A DNA stretch of 64,000 nt, taken from contig VOPR01000005.1 of NCBI GenBank assembly GCA_009594995.1, positions 124,001 through 188,000 on the forward strand. Reading direction: 5' to 3'. The translations under genes and the position numbers were made by a program. Below are positions 8,767 to 17,446 of this stretch, piece by piece (within the stretch, counting starts at the first letter, position 1; every line of letters begins with the position of its first letter). Source of the stretch: Nitrospira sp. Lineage in GTDB: Bacteria; Nitrospirota; Nitrospiria; Nitrospirales; Nitrospiraceae. Under the pieces are notes generated by a model. It saw nothing but the letters and a program-made list of their open reading frames with translations. It was not told the origin of the DNA and did no database searches.

Positions 8767-9106
8767 GCACCAATCCTCTGAGCCTAAGCCGCTGAGGGAT
8801 ACCCCTTTCCCATCGGGAAATCAACCAAGCCCGCTATCAATGCAAATGCATCTCCTTTTCATTCATCCAACTCATCTGAATGGTCCCTCCACGCATGCCC
8901 ATGATCTATCCGTCGGGCGGGCGACCAACTTATGTGATGCTCCTTCCAAGTTTGCTGGCTTTCCCTCTGGGGATTGTGGTCTGATTGGTCTCCAACTGCG
9001 CGCCATCGACCGAGCACATTTTCTTTTATGCTCCTTCCAAACTCGCTGGTGTTCTCGATTCCTTCAGGAAGGGGCACCGGGCGCCCCTTCCTCCCCCCTT
9101 CTTCGT
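8767..9106. repeat. Gene-free region with repeat family 2 copy and internal repeats
   Basis: I see no gene between mod and the IspA-like gene. The segment ATGCTCCTTCCAA followed by CTCGCTGG-like sequence occurs twice (about 8938-8960 and 9030-9052). Between them, TCCAACTGCGCGC then CCGAGCACATT (about 8992-9024) matches the palindromic element at 16.12-16.19 kb. Confidence 0.5.
9067..9091. terminator. GC-rich hairpin before ispA promoter
   Basis: GGAAGGGGC and GCCCCTTCC form a nine-pair stem with a seven-base loop. No clear T-run follows on either strand, so it may be a weak terminator or only a structured repeat end. Confidence 0.3.
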
Positions 9107-9136
9107 TTGACACTCCCCAAACCCCTTTGTTACTCT
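9107..9136 (+). promoter_or_regulatory. Sigma70-like promoter for ispA-like gene
   Basis: A perfect -35 (TTGACA, 9107-9112) is followed after 18 bp by TACTCT (9131-9136). The predicted transcript starts about 35 bases before the ATG at 9178. Confidence 0.5.
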
Positions 9137-9177
9137 CTCGCGCACATGACAACGTACAGCTTCCGAGTGACGTCCGC

Positions 9178-10101
9178 ATGAGCCCCACGAGCCAACTTTC
9201 TCCGACCGGCCTGGATATCCGTCAGTACCTTGAACGGAAACGCGAGGAGGTGGATCAGTACCTCCAAACGGTGATCCCGAGCGCCGAGACCATGCCTACG
9301 ACGCTCCACGAGAGCATGCGGTACAGCCTCTTCGCGGGCGGAAAACGAGTTCGGCCGATTCTGGCCATTGCCGCGGCGGAAGCCATCGGCACGGCTGGAC
9401 AAGCGGTGTTGCCGGTAGCCTCTTCGCTGGAGCTGATTCATACCTACTCGCTCATCCACGATGATCTCCCGGCAATGGACAACGATGATTTCCGCCGCGG
9501 GAAACCGACGAACCATAAAGTCTACGGCGAAGCGATGGCGATTTTAGCCGGAGACGCGTTGCTCACCATGGCTTTTGAGCTTTGTACCCGCGCGAATGCT
9601 CAGCACGGGCTTGATGCCGCCAGGCAGGTCCGGCTGATTCAGGAACTCGCGGTCGGGTCCGGCAATGTCGGCATGGTCGGCGGACAGGTCCTGGATATTC
9701 AGGCGGAAAACAAGGACATCGACCTGGCGACGCTGCAATCCATCCATAAACACAAGACCGGCATGTTGATTCGCGCGGCTGTGCGGATGGGCGCCATCAC
9801 CGCCGGTGCGACCCCGGCGCAACTTGATGACCTGACTGTATATGCCGAGAACATCGGCCTCGCCTTTCAAATTGCCGACGATGTCTTGAACGTCACGGGA
9901 ACACGCGAGGAACTCGGCAAAAATCCCAACACCGACGCGCAGCGGGGCAAGAAAACCTACCCCACATTTTATGGCGTCGAGGGAGCCAGAAAACTGGCCG
10001 ACGACTGCGTCACCCGCGCCAACGACCGGCTTGCCTCCTTCGGCACCAAGGCCGATCCACTCCGCGAGCTGGCCCGCTACATCACCTCGCGAAAGAACTG
10101 A
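9178..10101 (+). CDS. ispA: Polyprenyl synthetase, farnesyl diphosphate synthase type
   Basis: I start at the ATG at 9178, which gives 307 residues, the normal IspA length; the upstream in-frame extension covers the promoter. The first aspartate-rich motif is DDLPAMDND (about residues 95-103), with GGKRVRP before it and the second aspartate motif at FQIADDVLNVTG. The enzyme condenses isopentenyl diphosphate with allylic diphosphates to make farnesyl (or geranylgeranyl) diphosphate. It stands next to hopanoid and carotenoid genes that use these products. Chain length cannot be fixed by eye. Confidence 0.88.
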   Translation: MSPTSQLSPTGLDIRQYLERKREEVDQYLQTVIPSAETMPTTLHESMRYSLFAGGKRVRPILAIAAAEAIGTAGQAVLPVASSLELIHTYSLIHDDLPAMDNDDFRRGKPTNHKVYGEAMAILAGDALLTMAFELCTRANAQHGLDAARQVRLIQELAVGSGNVGMVGGQVLDIQAENKDIDLATLQSIHKHKTGMLIRAAVRMGAITAGATPAQLDDLTVYAENIGLAFQIADDVLNVTGTREELGKNPNTDAQRGKKTYPTFYGVEGARKLADDCVTRANDRLASFGTKADPLRELARYITSRKN

Positions 10102-10203
10102 CGCGAGGCGTGAGCCGTAAGACGTGAAACGTCTCGTCTGTCACTATCACCATTCCCGTCTCATCCGTTCCATGCGCTGCTCGTTTTACACGTCACCATT
10201 CAC
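10102..10203. repeat. Degenerate CGTGA/ACGTC-rich intergenic stretch
   Basis: Short motifs such as GACGTGAAACGTC and ACACGTCACC recur here. A similar stretch (CTCGTCAC, CGCGTCACGAG) lies at about 31934-32000, upstream of the copper ATPase gene. It is non-coding and its function is unknown. Confidence 0.3.
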
Positions 10204-10215
10204 ATGGCTGTCTGC

Positions 10216-11199
10216 ATGAAAGCGCTTGTCACCGGGGCAACGGGATTTGTCGGCGGGGCCGTGGCGCGCGCCCTAGTCAAGGCCGGAGTCGAGGTCCGGG
10301 TGCTCTCCCGCAAGGGCGCGGACCTGCAGAACCTGGCCGGGCTTCCCGTGGAACAGGTCAACGGGGATCTGCGCGACCCCGATTCGCTTCGCCGGGCCTT
10401 AACCGGCTGCAGGCAGCTCTATCACGTCGCGGCGCATTACGCCCTGTGGGCCAAAGATCCTGCCATCTTCTACGACATCAACGTGACCGGCACACGAACC
10501 CTGCTGGAGGCGGCCCGCGATGTCGGCATCGAACGCACCGTCTATTGCAGCACCATCGGCGCGATCGGACTGCCGCCGGGCGGGGGATTGGGAACCGAGG
10601 AGACCCCCGTCTCGCTGGAACAGATGGCCGGCCATTACAAACGTTCCAAATATCTTGCCGAGCAGGAAGTGCTGAAACTCGCGCGCGAAGGCCTGCCGGT
10701 TGTGATCGTAAACCCGAGCGCACCGGTCGGCGAGGCGGACGTGAAACCGACACCTACCGGCCAGATCATCGTGGATTTCATGAAGGGCCGCATGCCCGCT
10801 TACATTGAAACCGGCATGAATCTGATCGACGTGGACGATGTAGCGCAAGGCCACCTGCTGGCCATGCAGAAGGGACGGCAGGGCGAACGCTACATTCTCG
10901 GCAACAAGAACCTTCTCCTCAACGAAGTGTTCCAGATCCTCAGCCGGATCACGGGCGTCAAAGCTCCGACGGTCAAACTACCGCGACTGGCCATTCTCCC
11001 ATTAGCCTATGCGAATCAGTGGATCTCCAACCTGACCGGCATACCGCCTCGAATCCCGCTCGAAGGGGTGAAGATGGCCAAGTACAAGATGCACTACGAC
11101 TGCAGCAAGGCGATCCGGGAACTCGGGCTGCCCCAAACGCCCGTCGAGGTTGCCTTGGAAAAAGCGGTGCGATGGTTCCGTTCACATGGCTACGCCTGA
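10216..11199 (+). CDS. hpnA: Hopanoid-associated NAD-dependent sugar epimerase
   Basis: The product is an extended short-chain dehydrogenase with the Rossmann glycine motif GATGFVGGAVA at its N-terminus and a YKRSKYLAE active-site segment (YxxxK). The middle and end (NPSAPVGEADVKPTPTGQ, FMKGRMPAYIETGMNLIDV) match the HpnA family, implicated in adding or modifying the hopanoid side chain. I chose MKALVTGATG (10216) as the start because it fits the family; an ATG four codons earlier (10204) is also possible. The neighbouring ispA-like gene fits triterpenoid synthesis. Confidence 0.85.
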   Translation: MKALVTGATGFVGGAVARALVKAGVEVRVLSRKGADLQNLAGLPVEQVNGDLRDPDSLRRALTGCRQLYHVAAHYALWAKDPAIFYDINVTGTRTLLEAARDVGIERTVYCSTIGAIGLPPGGGLGTEETPVSLEQMAGHYKRSKYLAEQEVLKLAREGLPVVIVNPSAPVGEADVKPTPTGQIIVDFMKGRMPAYIETGMNLIDVDDVAQGHLLAMQKGRQGERYILGNKNLLLNEVFQILSRITGVKAPTVKLPRLAILPLAYANQWISNLTGIPPRIPLEGVKMAKYKMHYDCSKAIRELGLPQTPVEVALEKAVRWFRSHGYA

Positions 11200-11200
11200 T

Positions 11201-11334
11201 CGGATGCTGGAAAAGGCTTTCACCTGCGTTCTAGGCTCGACAAGATCCTCAACGTACCCCAAAGGGTACGCCTCCGATCTTTCCGGTGCCTGCGGCATTG
11301 CCGGCTCGATTTTTTGATCATCCGCAGGATCTAG
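11201..11334. repeat. Interspersed palindromic repeat family 1, full copy
   Basis: The element starts CGGATGCTGGAAAAGGC and ends GATCATCCGCAGG. Its centre is a smaller palindrome, CTCAACGTAC then GGGTACGCCTC. It fills the gap between hpnA and the CruF-like gene. Confidence 0.75.
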
Positions 11335-11340
11335 GTTGGA

Positions 11341-12153
11341 ATGGAATTTCTCGTTCTCTTGGCAAAGACCGTCTTCTTCCGTCCCTACGTCTTTGCTTTC
11401 CTGGCCGCCTTTTTGTTGTCGGCGATTCTCTTAATCGGCTGGCCCCGCACCTGGCGTTTCTGGGTGATTAGTTGGGTCACGGCCTTCCTCTGCGAATACT
11501 CTTCCACGCGCAACGGCATCCCCTTCGGCTGGTACCACTACAACGGTTCGACGGTCGGACAAGAACTGTACATTTCCAACATTCCGTTCATGGACTCGAT
11601 CTCGTTTTCGTTCCTGCTGTTCGCGAGTTATTGCGTGGCCATGCTGTTGCTCTTGCCGATCCGGCCAGGCTCCCATGCCGATCCCACTCCGCGGCTTCCC
11701 GTCCTGCAGTTCGATCTGCCGCTCCGGACAAGTTGGCCGGTCTTTGCCTTGACCGTGCTGCTCTTCGCGTTCATCGACATGGTGATCGACCCGGTTGCGT
11801 TGCGCGGCGATCGCTGGTTTCTCGGCAAGATTTACTACTACCCGGACCCCGGCGTGCACTACGGCGTCCCTCTGGCCAACTATGCCGGCTGGGCGGTGGT
11901 CGGAATCATTTCCCTCCTGCTGTATTTCCCGCTTGAGCGGCGGCTCGATGCGCCCTTGCCCGCGCACCGCCCTTCAACCACCCATCGCCTGCTGCTAGGA
12001 GGCGGACTGTACTATGGCGTGCTGGCCTTTAATCTGGCCATGACGTTCTGGATCGGCGAGACCCTTCAAGGCACCACGGGCCTCCTGATGTTTGTGCCGG
12101 TGACGGCTATCCTGCTGCTACGCTTGCTCACGCCTGCGACACAATCTGCGTAG
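11341..12153 (+). CDS. Carotenoid biosynthesis membrane protein (CruF-like)
   Basis: The 270-residue, strongly hydrophobic protein has about seven transmembrane helices. It carries the FCEYSSTRNGIPFGWYHY and LFAFIDMVIDPVA signatures of the carotenoid biosynthesis family PF04240, which includes the CruF hydratase and bisanhydrobacterioruberin hydratase. These enzymes add water to the psi end of acyclic or monocyclic carotenoids. Location beside ispA and hpnA supports isoprenoid metabolism. The TAG stop lies on the edge of a family-1 repeat. The exact substrate is unknown. Confidence 0.75.
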   Translation: MEFLVLLAKTVFFRPYVFAFLAAFLLSAILLIGWPRTWRFWVISWVTAFLCEYSSTRNGIPFGWYHYNGSTVGQELYISNIPFMDSISFSFLLFASYCVAMLLLLPIRPGSHADPTPRLPVLQFDLPLRTSWPVFALTVLLFAFIDMVIDPVALRGDRWFLGKIYYYPDPGVHYGVPLANYAGWAVVGIISLLLYFPLERRLDAPLPAHRPSTTHRLLLGGGLYYGVLAFNLAMTFWIGETLQGTTGLLMFVPVTAILLLRLLTPATQSA

Positions 12154-12279
12154 CAGAATGCTGAAAAAGTCCGCCGGCTTCGTTCTCGCATCGCTCAGAG
12201 ACTCAACGTACGGCACAGAGTACGCTTCGCCTCTTCGTTCGCTGCGGCCTTGCTGGACGGCCTTTTTGAGCATCCTGCG
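12151..12279. repeat. Interspersed palindromic repeat family 1, full copy
   Basis: Terminal inverted arms are ATGCTGAAAAAGTCCG and its partner CGGCCTTTTTGAGCAT. The centre is CTCAACGTAC with GTACGCTTCG. The first three bases are the stop codon of the CruF-like gene. Confidence 0.8.
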
Positions 12280-12324
12280 TGGCTACTCGTTGCCGTCTGA
12301 GACTTCGCTGCCCGTCCGGTGTGA

Positions 12325-12354
12325 TTGGCATTCATTCGATCGAGACTGTATAGT
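12325..12354 (+). promoter_or_regulatory. Sigma70-like promoter for cytochrome c gene
   Basis: TTGGCA (12325-12330) and TATAGT (12349-12354) are separated by 18 bp. A start near 12361 rules out the ATG at 12356 and supports translation from 12395. Confidence 0.55.
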
Positions 12355-12394
12355 GATGAAGGGCGTGACGCCTGCACTGGAAGGCTTGTCTCTC

Positions 12395-13012
12395 ATGAAG
12401 AAATTCTGTGCGCTGCTGCTACTTGGGTTCCTGGCCGGCCTAGGATTACTGGGGTGGTTCGGGTACCAATCCTACACGACAGGATTTAGCGCCAAAGCCG
12501 AACCGAACGAATTGGAAGTGTTGATCGCCAGACAGGTTCGCCACCTGGCCATTCCCTATGAGAATCGGCGGCTCCGTAATCCCCTGCCGCTGACTCAGGA
12601 GCTGCTCAAGGAAGCTCGTGCGCATTTCGCCGACCATTGCGCATCCTGTCATGCCAACAACGGGAACGGGGATACGGTGATCGGCAAGAATGTCTACCCG
12701 AAGGCGCCGGATCTCCGCCTGCCGGACACCCAGACCATGTCCGATGGAGAATTATTCTTCATCATTCAAAACGGCATTCGCTTTACCGCCATGCCCGGCT
12801 GGGGAACCGGCGATCCGGCCAAGGACGGCGGGAGTTGGCAACTCGTGCATTTCATTCGCCACCTGCCCAGCATCACCGAGGAAGAATTGCAGGAGATGGC
12901 GACCTTAAATCCAAAGACCAAAAAAGACTTGCAAGAAGAAGCCCTGATCGACCAGTTTCTGGGCGGAGACGATGCCGCCGCCTCCAAGGCCGCCGGTTCG
13001 CATCATCATTAA
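12395..13012 (+). CDS. Membrane-anchored monoheme cytochrome c
   Basis: Starting at the ATG at 12395 (GGAAGG upstream) the product has 205 residues. Residues 1-24 are a hydrophobic N-terminal anchor or signal. One heme c site CASCH lies at residues 82-86, and TAMPGWG supplies a likely Met ligand at 133. This is a class I c-type cytochrome facing the periplasm. The tail is charged and ends GSHHH. The longer frame to 12158 runs through a repeat and the promoter and is not used. The electron partner is unknown. Confidence 0.85.
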   Translation: MKKFCALLLLGFLAGLGLLGWFGYQSYTTGFSAKAEPNELEVLIARQVRHLAIPYENRRLRNPLPLTQELLKEARAHFADHCASCHANNGNGDTVIGKNVYPKAPDLRLPDTQTMSDGELFFIIQNGIRFTAMPGWGTGDPAKDGGSWQLVHFIRHLPSITEEELQEMATLNPKTKKDLQEEALIDQFLGGDDAAASKAAGSHHH

Positions 13013-13034
13013 TTCGTCAACGAAAGGACGACCC

Positions 13035-13355
13035 GTGACATTCCTTCGACTCTTCATTGCCGCGTTCCTCTTGATCTGCGCCCCGGCCGTTGTGGCCGCC
13101 CACGGGAGCGGGCAGCATGTGCTCGGCGTCGTCTCCGCAATCGACGCCACCCACATCGAAGTCAAAACTCCCAAGGGCCAGATCGTGTCGGTGCGAATCA
13201 CGGACAAGACCCAGTACAAGGTGCGGAACCTGCGCCGCCCGAAGAGTCCGCCGCAGGTCGGAGACCGCGTGGTAGTCGAAGCCGAGAAGGGAACCGATGG
13301 TCTGACCGCGACCGAAGTGCACTACTCTGACTCTCAACCGAAAGCAGCCCAGTAG
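13035..13355 (+). CDS. Secreted small OB-fold-like protein (DUF5666-like)
   Basis: A GTG at 13035 follows AAAGGACGACCC and gives 106 residues with a clear signal peptide (VTFLRLFIAAFLLICAPAVVAA). The mature part (GVVSAIDATHIEVKTPKGQIVSVRI, cut here into a small beta-barrel pattern) resembles DUF5666 domains. It lies 22 bp after the cytochrome c stop and 7 bp before the next gene, so these three are probably one operon. The role is unknown. Confidence 0.7.
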   Translation: MTFLRLFIAAFLLICAPAVVAAHGSGQHVLGVVSAIDATHIEVKTPKGQIVSVRITDKTQYKVRNLRRPKSPPQVGDRVVVEAEKGTDGLTATEVHYSDSQPKAAQ

Positions 13356-13362
13356 ATCACTC

Positions 13363-13821
13363 ATGCGCGTCTTTCAGATTCAAGGACAGCAGACCGGAAC
13401 TGGCGGCGATAGCCTTCGACCCATTGTCATGCGGGTCCTGGTGATGGGTCTCGCCGTCTTTCTAGCGGTGACCATCGTGCCCGGCATCGAGTCGGACAGC
13501 CTCGGGGCCGGGGTAGCGGCGGTGCTCGTCCTGACGCTCCTGAACACGCTGATCCGTCCGCTCTTGTATCTGCTGGCGATGCCACTGATTGTCGTGTCGC
13601 TCGGCCTGTTCATGGTGGTCATCAATGCCCTGCTCTTGCAACTCACCGCAGCCTTGGTCAAAGGCTTTACCGTGACCGGATTCGGCGCCTCCTTGTGGGG
13701 TGCACTCGTTATCAGCCTCGTGAGCAGCCTCCTCAACATGATGCTGGTGATCGAACATAGCCGGGTCGGCACGAACGACCACCGCCCGCATCGCCCGCCG
13801 ACCATCATCAACCCCGACTAG
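13363..13821 (+). CDS. Phage holin family protein (YvlD type, four TM)
   Basis: The 152-residue protein has four hydrophobic helices and the TLLNTLIRPLLYLLAMPL signature of PF04020, which contains YvlD-like membrane proteins of unknown function. Despite the family name nothing nearby suggests a prophage. It follows the small secreted protein gene with a 7-bp gap. The tail after the last helix is polar and His-rich (NDHRPHRPP). Confidence 0.8.
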   Translation: MRVFQIQGQQTGTGGDSLRPIVMRVLVMGLAVFLAVTIVPGIESDSLGAGVAAVLVLTLLNTLIRPLLYLLAMPLIVVSLGLFMVVINALLLQLTAALVKGFTVTGFGASLWGALVISLVSSLLNMMLVIEHSRVGTNDHRPHRPPTIINPD

Positions 13822-13851
13822 CCGGACAGCCCTTGCGCGTTGCGTCTTTCC

Positions 13852-13880
13852 TTGAGTTAGTCTGATATGACTGTTACAAT
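13852..13880 (+). promoter_or_regulatory. Sigma70-like promoter for GAF kinase gene
   Basis: TTGAGT (13852-13857) and TACAAT (13875-13880) have the ideal 17-bp spacer. The resulting leader before the ATG at 14038 would be about 150 bases. Confidence 0.55.
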
Positions 13881-14037
13881 GCGCTCCGACGCTCGATTTT
13901 CACCGCAGAGAGCGCACAACCTATAACGAGCATTGTGTTTCGAACATGCTGCGGGTCCTGGCTCTCGATCGCGCCATCAGCGCCGGTCGACAATCGGTAA
14001 CCCCCTGCATGCTCGAGAGCATCCTGCATAGAGGTCG

Positions 14038-15867
14038 ATGAGTCCTCCAGTCGAACCAGCGAAAGCCACAGCCGAAACCCATCTTCAACGCACCCTGACC
14101 TCCGTCCTCAACGGATTACCGGCCGATGCCGCCCTGGTCGCAATTTTCCACCAGGAACAGGGCCCGTTGACCACGCAGGTGCATCGCGGGTTTACGCCAC
14201 GCGACGTCCAGTCGATCGCTCGCACGCTCTCCTCGCAGAAAGTCCTGACCGCCGTTCCCGTCGGCAATGATCCCGAAGCCTCGCGTACCATGCGCCTGCG
14301 CCTGATCACGCCGGGCGCCAAGTCGCTCCTCGGGGTACCGCTTCGCCACCGCAACCGCACGTATGGGTTTTTGGTCATCGGCCGGAAAGACAACGCCGTC
14401 TATGCCAAAAAAGACAAGACGATGTTGGAGCAGACCGGCGACGACATTACCAAAGCCCTCGAACGCGACAGCCTTTTCGATCTCAATGTGCTGCTCAGCC
14501 GCCCGCTGGTGGTGCAGGAACCGCAGCCGGTCATTGCCGCGCCGGACGTCTACAACGCGCCGACCTCCCACGCGACACCGGAAATCCAGGGCAAGATCGT
14601 CGTCCTCCTCAATGAGTTGAGCCAGACCCTGGCATTCGATCGCGCCTGGATCGGCGCCTATGACCCGCTGGCCGGCAACGTAGAAGTGCTCGGAATCGCC
14701 GGGGAACAAAAGACCGATCCGAAAGACCAGAAAAAAGATCTCAAAGCGGGCCAACGCCTCACCCTCGATGCCTCCGCCGCCGGATGGGTGGTGCGCCACC
14801 GAAAGCCCCGGGTCGATCATGACCTGGCCTCGACACAAGGCCGCTTCCTCGATCACAAGCACCTGTACAAAGACCGCTTCCAGTCGTCCTTGGTCCTGCC
14901 CTTCTTTTTGCGCGGCCAAGTCGGCGGCACTATCACGCTGGCCTCGAAAGAAGCCGATCGATATGCGGTGACCGATGCCCGCCTGCTCGAACCGATCAAC
15001 CTCAAACTGGTGGATCTCCTCCAGGCTGCGCCCCCGGCGGCGGCAGGGGCCGTCAAAGCTGAAGGCGCACCCGATTCCGAGGCCGGGTCAGCGGCGCTGA
15101 TTTCGGCCGAGCCGGTGATCAGAAAACAAGAGCGGCAGGCTGCTATCGGAGAGTTCAGCGCCTTCCTCGCCACGGAAATCAGGGAACCGTTGGGCTCCAT
15201 TCGTGCGCAGTTGGAAGAGGTGACGGCGGAGGGGATCCTCGACTTCGACCCGCAGACCCGTGTCGAGAACGCCATGCGGGATTTGATCCGCATCGAAGCG
15301 ATCCTCAACGAAATCCTCGACTTCGCCAAACCGTTGGACCTCAATCGCCGGCTCTGCCGCGTCCCAGAAATGGTAGAGAACGCGCTGACCGTCGTAGCCA
15401 CGGAGCTGGAAGCCACCCGCATTCAAGTGGTCAAAGAATATCCTGGACTGCTCGCACCGGTGCGGGCCGACGAAGCCAAGATGCAGCAGGTCTTCCTCAG
15501 TATTTTCAAGAATGCGATCGAGGCCATGACCCCGGGCGGCATCCTTACCATCACGATGAGCAACCAGCGCGCAGGAAAACACCTGGAAGTCCAGATCCTC
15601 ATCAAGAACAACGGAGCGCCGATCCCACCCGAACACATCGACAAAGTATTCGAGCCATTCTTCACGACCAAGCGCTCGGGCACCGGTCTGGGTCTCGCTA
15701 CGGTGAAAAAGATCGTAGAAGAACACCAGGGCAGCATCGGCATTTCCGGTACCCCCGGCGAAGGCACCACCGTGACCATTCGCCTACCCGGCGTCAGCCG
15801 TGGTCCCGCACATCGTTATCGAGGACGGGGACGCCGCCCACCGCGCCGCCCCACCGCCGCGTCCTAA
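14038..15867 (+). CDS. GAF-domain sensor kinase homologue lacking the phospho-acceptor His
   Basis: The 609-residue soluble protein has two GAF-like regions (about 15-150 and 180-330), a dimerisation helix and a HATPase_c domain. The H box, normally HEIRNPL, here reads TEIREPL with Thr379 in place of the histidine. The G1 aspartate is also changed (IKNNG, Asn524). The N box (IFKNAIEAM), F box (FEPFFTTK) and G2 (GTGLGLATV) remain. It may therefore bind ATP but cannot autophosphorylate in the usual way. AGAGG precedes the ATG. No response regulator is adjacent. Confidence 0.85.
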   Translation: MSPPVEPAKATAETHLQRTLTSVLNGLPADAALVAIFHQEQGPLTTQVHRGFTPRDVQSIARTLSSQKVLTAVPVGNDPEASRTMRLRLITPGAKSLLGVPLRHRNRTYGFLVIGRKDNAVYAKKDKTMLEQTGDDITKALERDSLFDLNVLLSRPLVVQEPQPVIAAPDVYNAPTSHATPEIQGKIVVLLNELSQTLAFDRAWIGAYDPLAGNVEVLGIAGEQKTDPKDQKKDLKAGQRLTLDASAAGWVVRHRKPRVDHDLASTQGRFLDHKHLYKDRFQSSLVLPFFLRGQVGGTITLASKEADRYAVTDARLLEPINLKLVDLLQAAPPAAAGAVKAEGAPDSEAGSAALISAEPVIRKQERQAAIGEFSAFLATEIREPLGSIRAQLEEVTAEGILDFDPQTRVENAMRDLIRIEAILNEILDFAKPLDLNRRLCRVPEMVENALTVVATELEATRIQVVKEYPGLLAPVRADEAKMQQVFLSIFKNAIEAMTPGGILTITMSNQRAGKHLEVQILIKNNGAPIPPEHIDKVFEPFFTTKRSGTGLGLATVKKIVEEHQGSIGISGTPGEGTTVTIRLPGVSRGPAHRYRGRGRRPPRRPTAAS

Positions 15868-16117
15868 TTCCGATTTCGCCCTTCAAAGGTCCAAGGCGCA
15901 ACCCGCTCCTGACTACGCACATTGGATTGTTCCAACCTCTTCTCGCTTCCTTTGCCTTGCTGAGCGAGGCTGTCCATCTGCGCGCTTCGGAAGAATGCGC
16001 TCTACCCTCCACCTTCAACAGACAGGCGGGGTGAGCCTCCTCCTGCACACGCCCAAAGAGGGCCTTCTGAGGCCAGCGTCTCCGAACCAATCGCTATCGA
16101 CACCTGAGGGTGGTCAT
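15868..16117. other. Gene-free region with repeat fragments
   Basis: I see no gene here. Fragments such as CCATCTGCGCGCTTCGG (about 15978) and GAGGGCCTTCTGAGGCC (about 16066) resemble repeat family 2 segments at 3.4 and 9.0 kb. Confidence 0.4.
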
Positions 16118-16192
16118 TGAGGCCGTCCAACTGCGCGCATCTGCCGAGCACATTCCGATTGTGCGCGGTCTGCGAGCAACTGGATGGCCTCA
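16118..16192. repeat. Palindromic element of repeat family 2
   Basis: The 75-bp element has 16-bp inverted ends, TGAGGCCGTCCAACTG and CAACTGGATGGCCTCA. An inner GAGCACA and TGTGCGC pair strengthens the fold. Its inner segment reappears near 9.0 kb. Confidence 0.65.
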
Positions 16193-16223
16193 TGACCACC
16201 CGCTCCCCCTCCCCCCTTTATTC

Positions 16224-16252
16224 TTGACACGGCCTCTTCAGGAAGCTAAGAT
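16224..16252 (+). promoter_or_regulatory. Consensus sigma70 promoter
   Basis: TTGACA (16224-16229), a 17-bp spacer and TAAGAT (16247-16252) precede the small secreted-protein gene by about 75 bases. This is the best sigma70-type match in the window. Confidence 0.7.
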
Positions 16253-16327
16253 TCCGGCACTCTTAAGGCTTTTAACGTCTATATACTCGACCACCATACT
16301 TTCACATTCTTTCAAAGGAGTAGGGGT

Positions 16328-16696
16328 ATGAAACTCGTGATCGGCAGCGTCGCGACCCTTGCAGGTGTTTTGTTTATGATTTCGATGGCCTCCGCCAACC
16401 CGGCGCTGTTGCCGAAGCACGAAGGTTATCCGATGAAGAACGATGGCAGCCCGGTGACCGGACAGCCGACAGCCAATGACCCTGGACAGAGCGACGCACG
16501 CGGGGAATCCACCCTGCTCAAGTCTGCCAATTCGTCCTCCAAGCATGCCGAGCAGAAGTTGACCAAGTCGGACAACGCGCGGATCACCGAAGGTCAGGGC
16601 GCCGGTCGGTTGCCGAACGTGCAGGGCCCGCAGATCAAGATCGAGCCACCGGTGACCTCGGCCACGAAGATCACTGGCGAGCGCAAAATCGACTAG
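16328..16696 (+). CDS. Small secreted hypothetical protein
   Basis: The 122-residue product starts at an ATG preceded by AAAGGAG. It has a clear signal peptide (residues 1-23, ending ASA). The mature part is polar and low in hydrophobics (many Ser, Lys, Gly, Asn and Pro) and looks disordered. It sits behind a strong promoter and ahead of a strong terminator, so it is a monocistronic and probably highly expressed gene. No family is recognised. Confidence 0.7.
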   Translation: MKLVIGSVATLAGVLFMISMASANPALLPKHEGYPMKNDGSPVTGQPTANDPGQSDARGESTLLKSANSSSKHAEQKLTKSDNARITEGQGAGRLPNVQGPQIKIEPPVTSATKITGERKID

Positions 16697-16726
16697 TTCC
16701 TGATTCTGTCGATACAGTTCCTCGAA

Positions 16727-16753
16727 GGGGAAGCCAACCGGCTTCCCCTTTTT
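16727..16753. terminator. Intrinsic terminator between convergent genes
   Basis: GGGGAAGCC, loop AACC, GGCTTCCCC and then TTTTT form a classic rho-independent terminator for the plus-strand gene ending at 16696. The preceding bases (GAA upstream of the stem) give little support for use on the minus strand. Confidence 0.85.
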
Positions 16754-17327
16754 ATTTCTTGGGGAGAGGTTGTCTGACGGCGGTACGGCGGGGCTTGGGT
16801 GACTGCGTCGTCAGACGAAACCGCCACGGCTTGTGGGCCCACTCCCCGGCATAATCCACACCGATTCGCGGATGGGTATTCAGCACGTCGGTCGAGATGA
16901 CCTCGCCGCGATCCTCAAACCACAGAGACTGACCGAGCGTCAGATCAAAACGATTCAAGCGGCGGTCGATGTCGAAGGCGCGAGTCAGCCGCCCAGGCCC
17001 ATCGATTAACCTGCCTTCGCATTCCACTGCCCGCAGAAGGATCGCCGCCGGAAATCCCTCCTGTTCCGTCACCACGTTCAGCATTTCATACATGCCGTAA
17101 CACAGATACACGTAAGCATGTCCCGGCGGCCCGAACAACACGTCTGTCCGTGCCGTCCGCCCCTTCGAGGCATGGCAGGCCTTATCCTCCTGGCCGATAT
17201 AGGCCTCGACTTCGATGATGCGTCCGGAGATAAGTACGTCGCTCTTCTCTCGCACGAGATACTTCCCAACCAGAGAACGAGCCACATCGAGAGTCGGCCG
17301 ATTGAAATAGTCACGAGGAAGGATCAT
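16752..17327 (-). CDS. DNA-3-methyladenine glycosylase (AAG/MPG family)
   Basis: The 191-residue protein matches the MPG fold family: LVGKYLVRE, then the catalytic segment IIEVEAYIGQEDKACHAS with the general-base Glu, followed by VYLCYGMYEMLNVV. These enzymes remove alkylated purines and hypoxanthine in base-excision repair. The usual family length is about 190-200 residues, so this is complete. It is convergent with the small secreted protein gene. Confidence 0.88.
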   Translation of the reverse strand: MILPRDYFNRPTLDVARSLVGKYLVREKSDVLISGRIIEVEAYIGQEDKACHASKGRTARTDVLFGPPGHAYVYLCYGMYEMLNVVTEQEGFPAAILLRAVECEGRLIDGPGRLTRAFDIDRRLNRFDLTLGQSLWFEDRGEVISTDVLNTHPRIGVDYAGEWAHKPWRFRLTTQSPKPRRTAVRQPLPKK

Positions 17328-17446
17328 GGCCGCTCCAAACTAAGGTGACCGCACAGTCCCAAATGGTACATGGCGACAATGCATAGGTTCAATTGATGCA
17401 GAAGCGCCGCAGACGAGGGCAACACCGGAGTTCCGATCGCTCCCCT

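Noticed and set aside
13363-13821. Prophage remnant, suggested by the holin family name
   Set aside because: The family is mostly chromosomal YvlD-type, and no phage genes are near.
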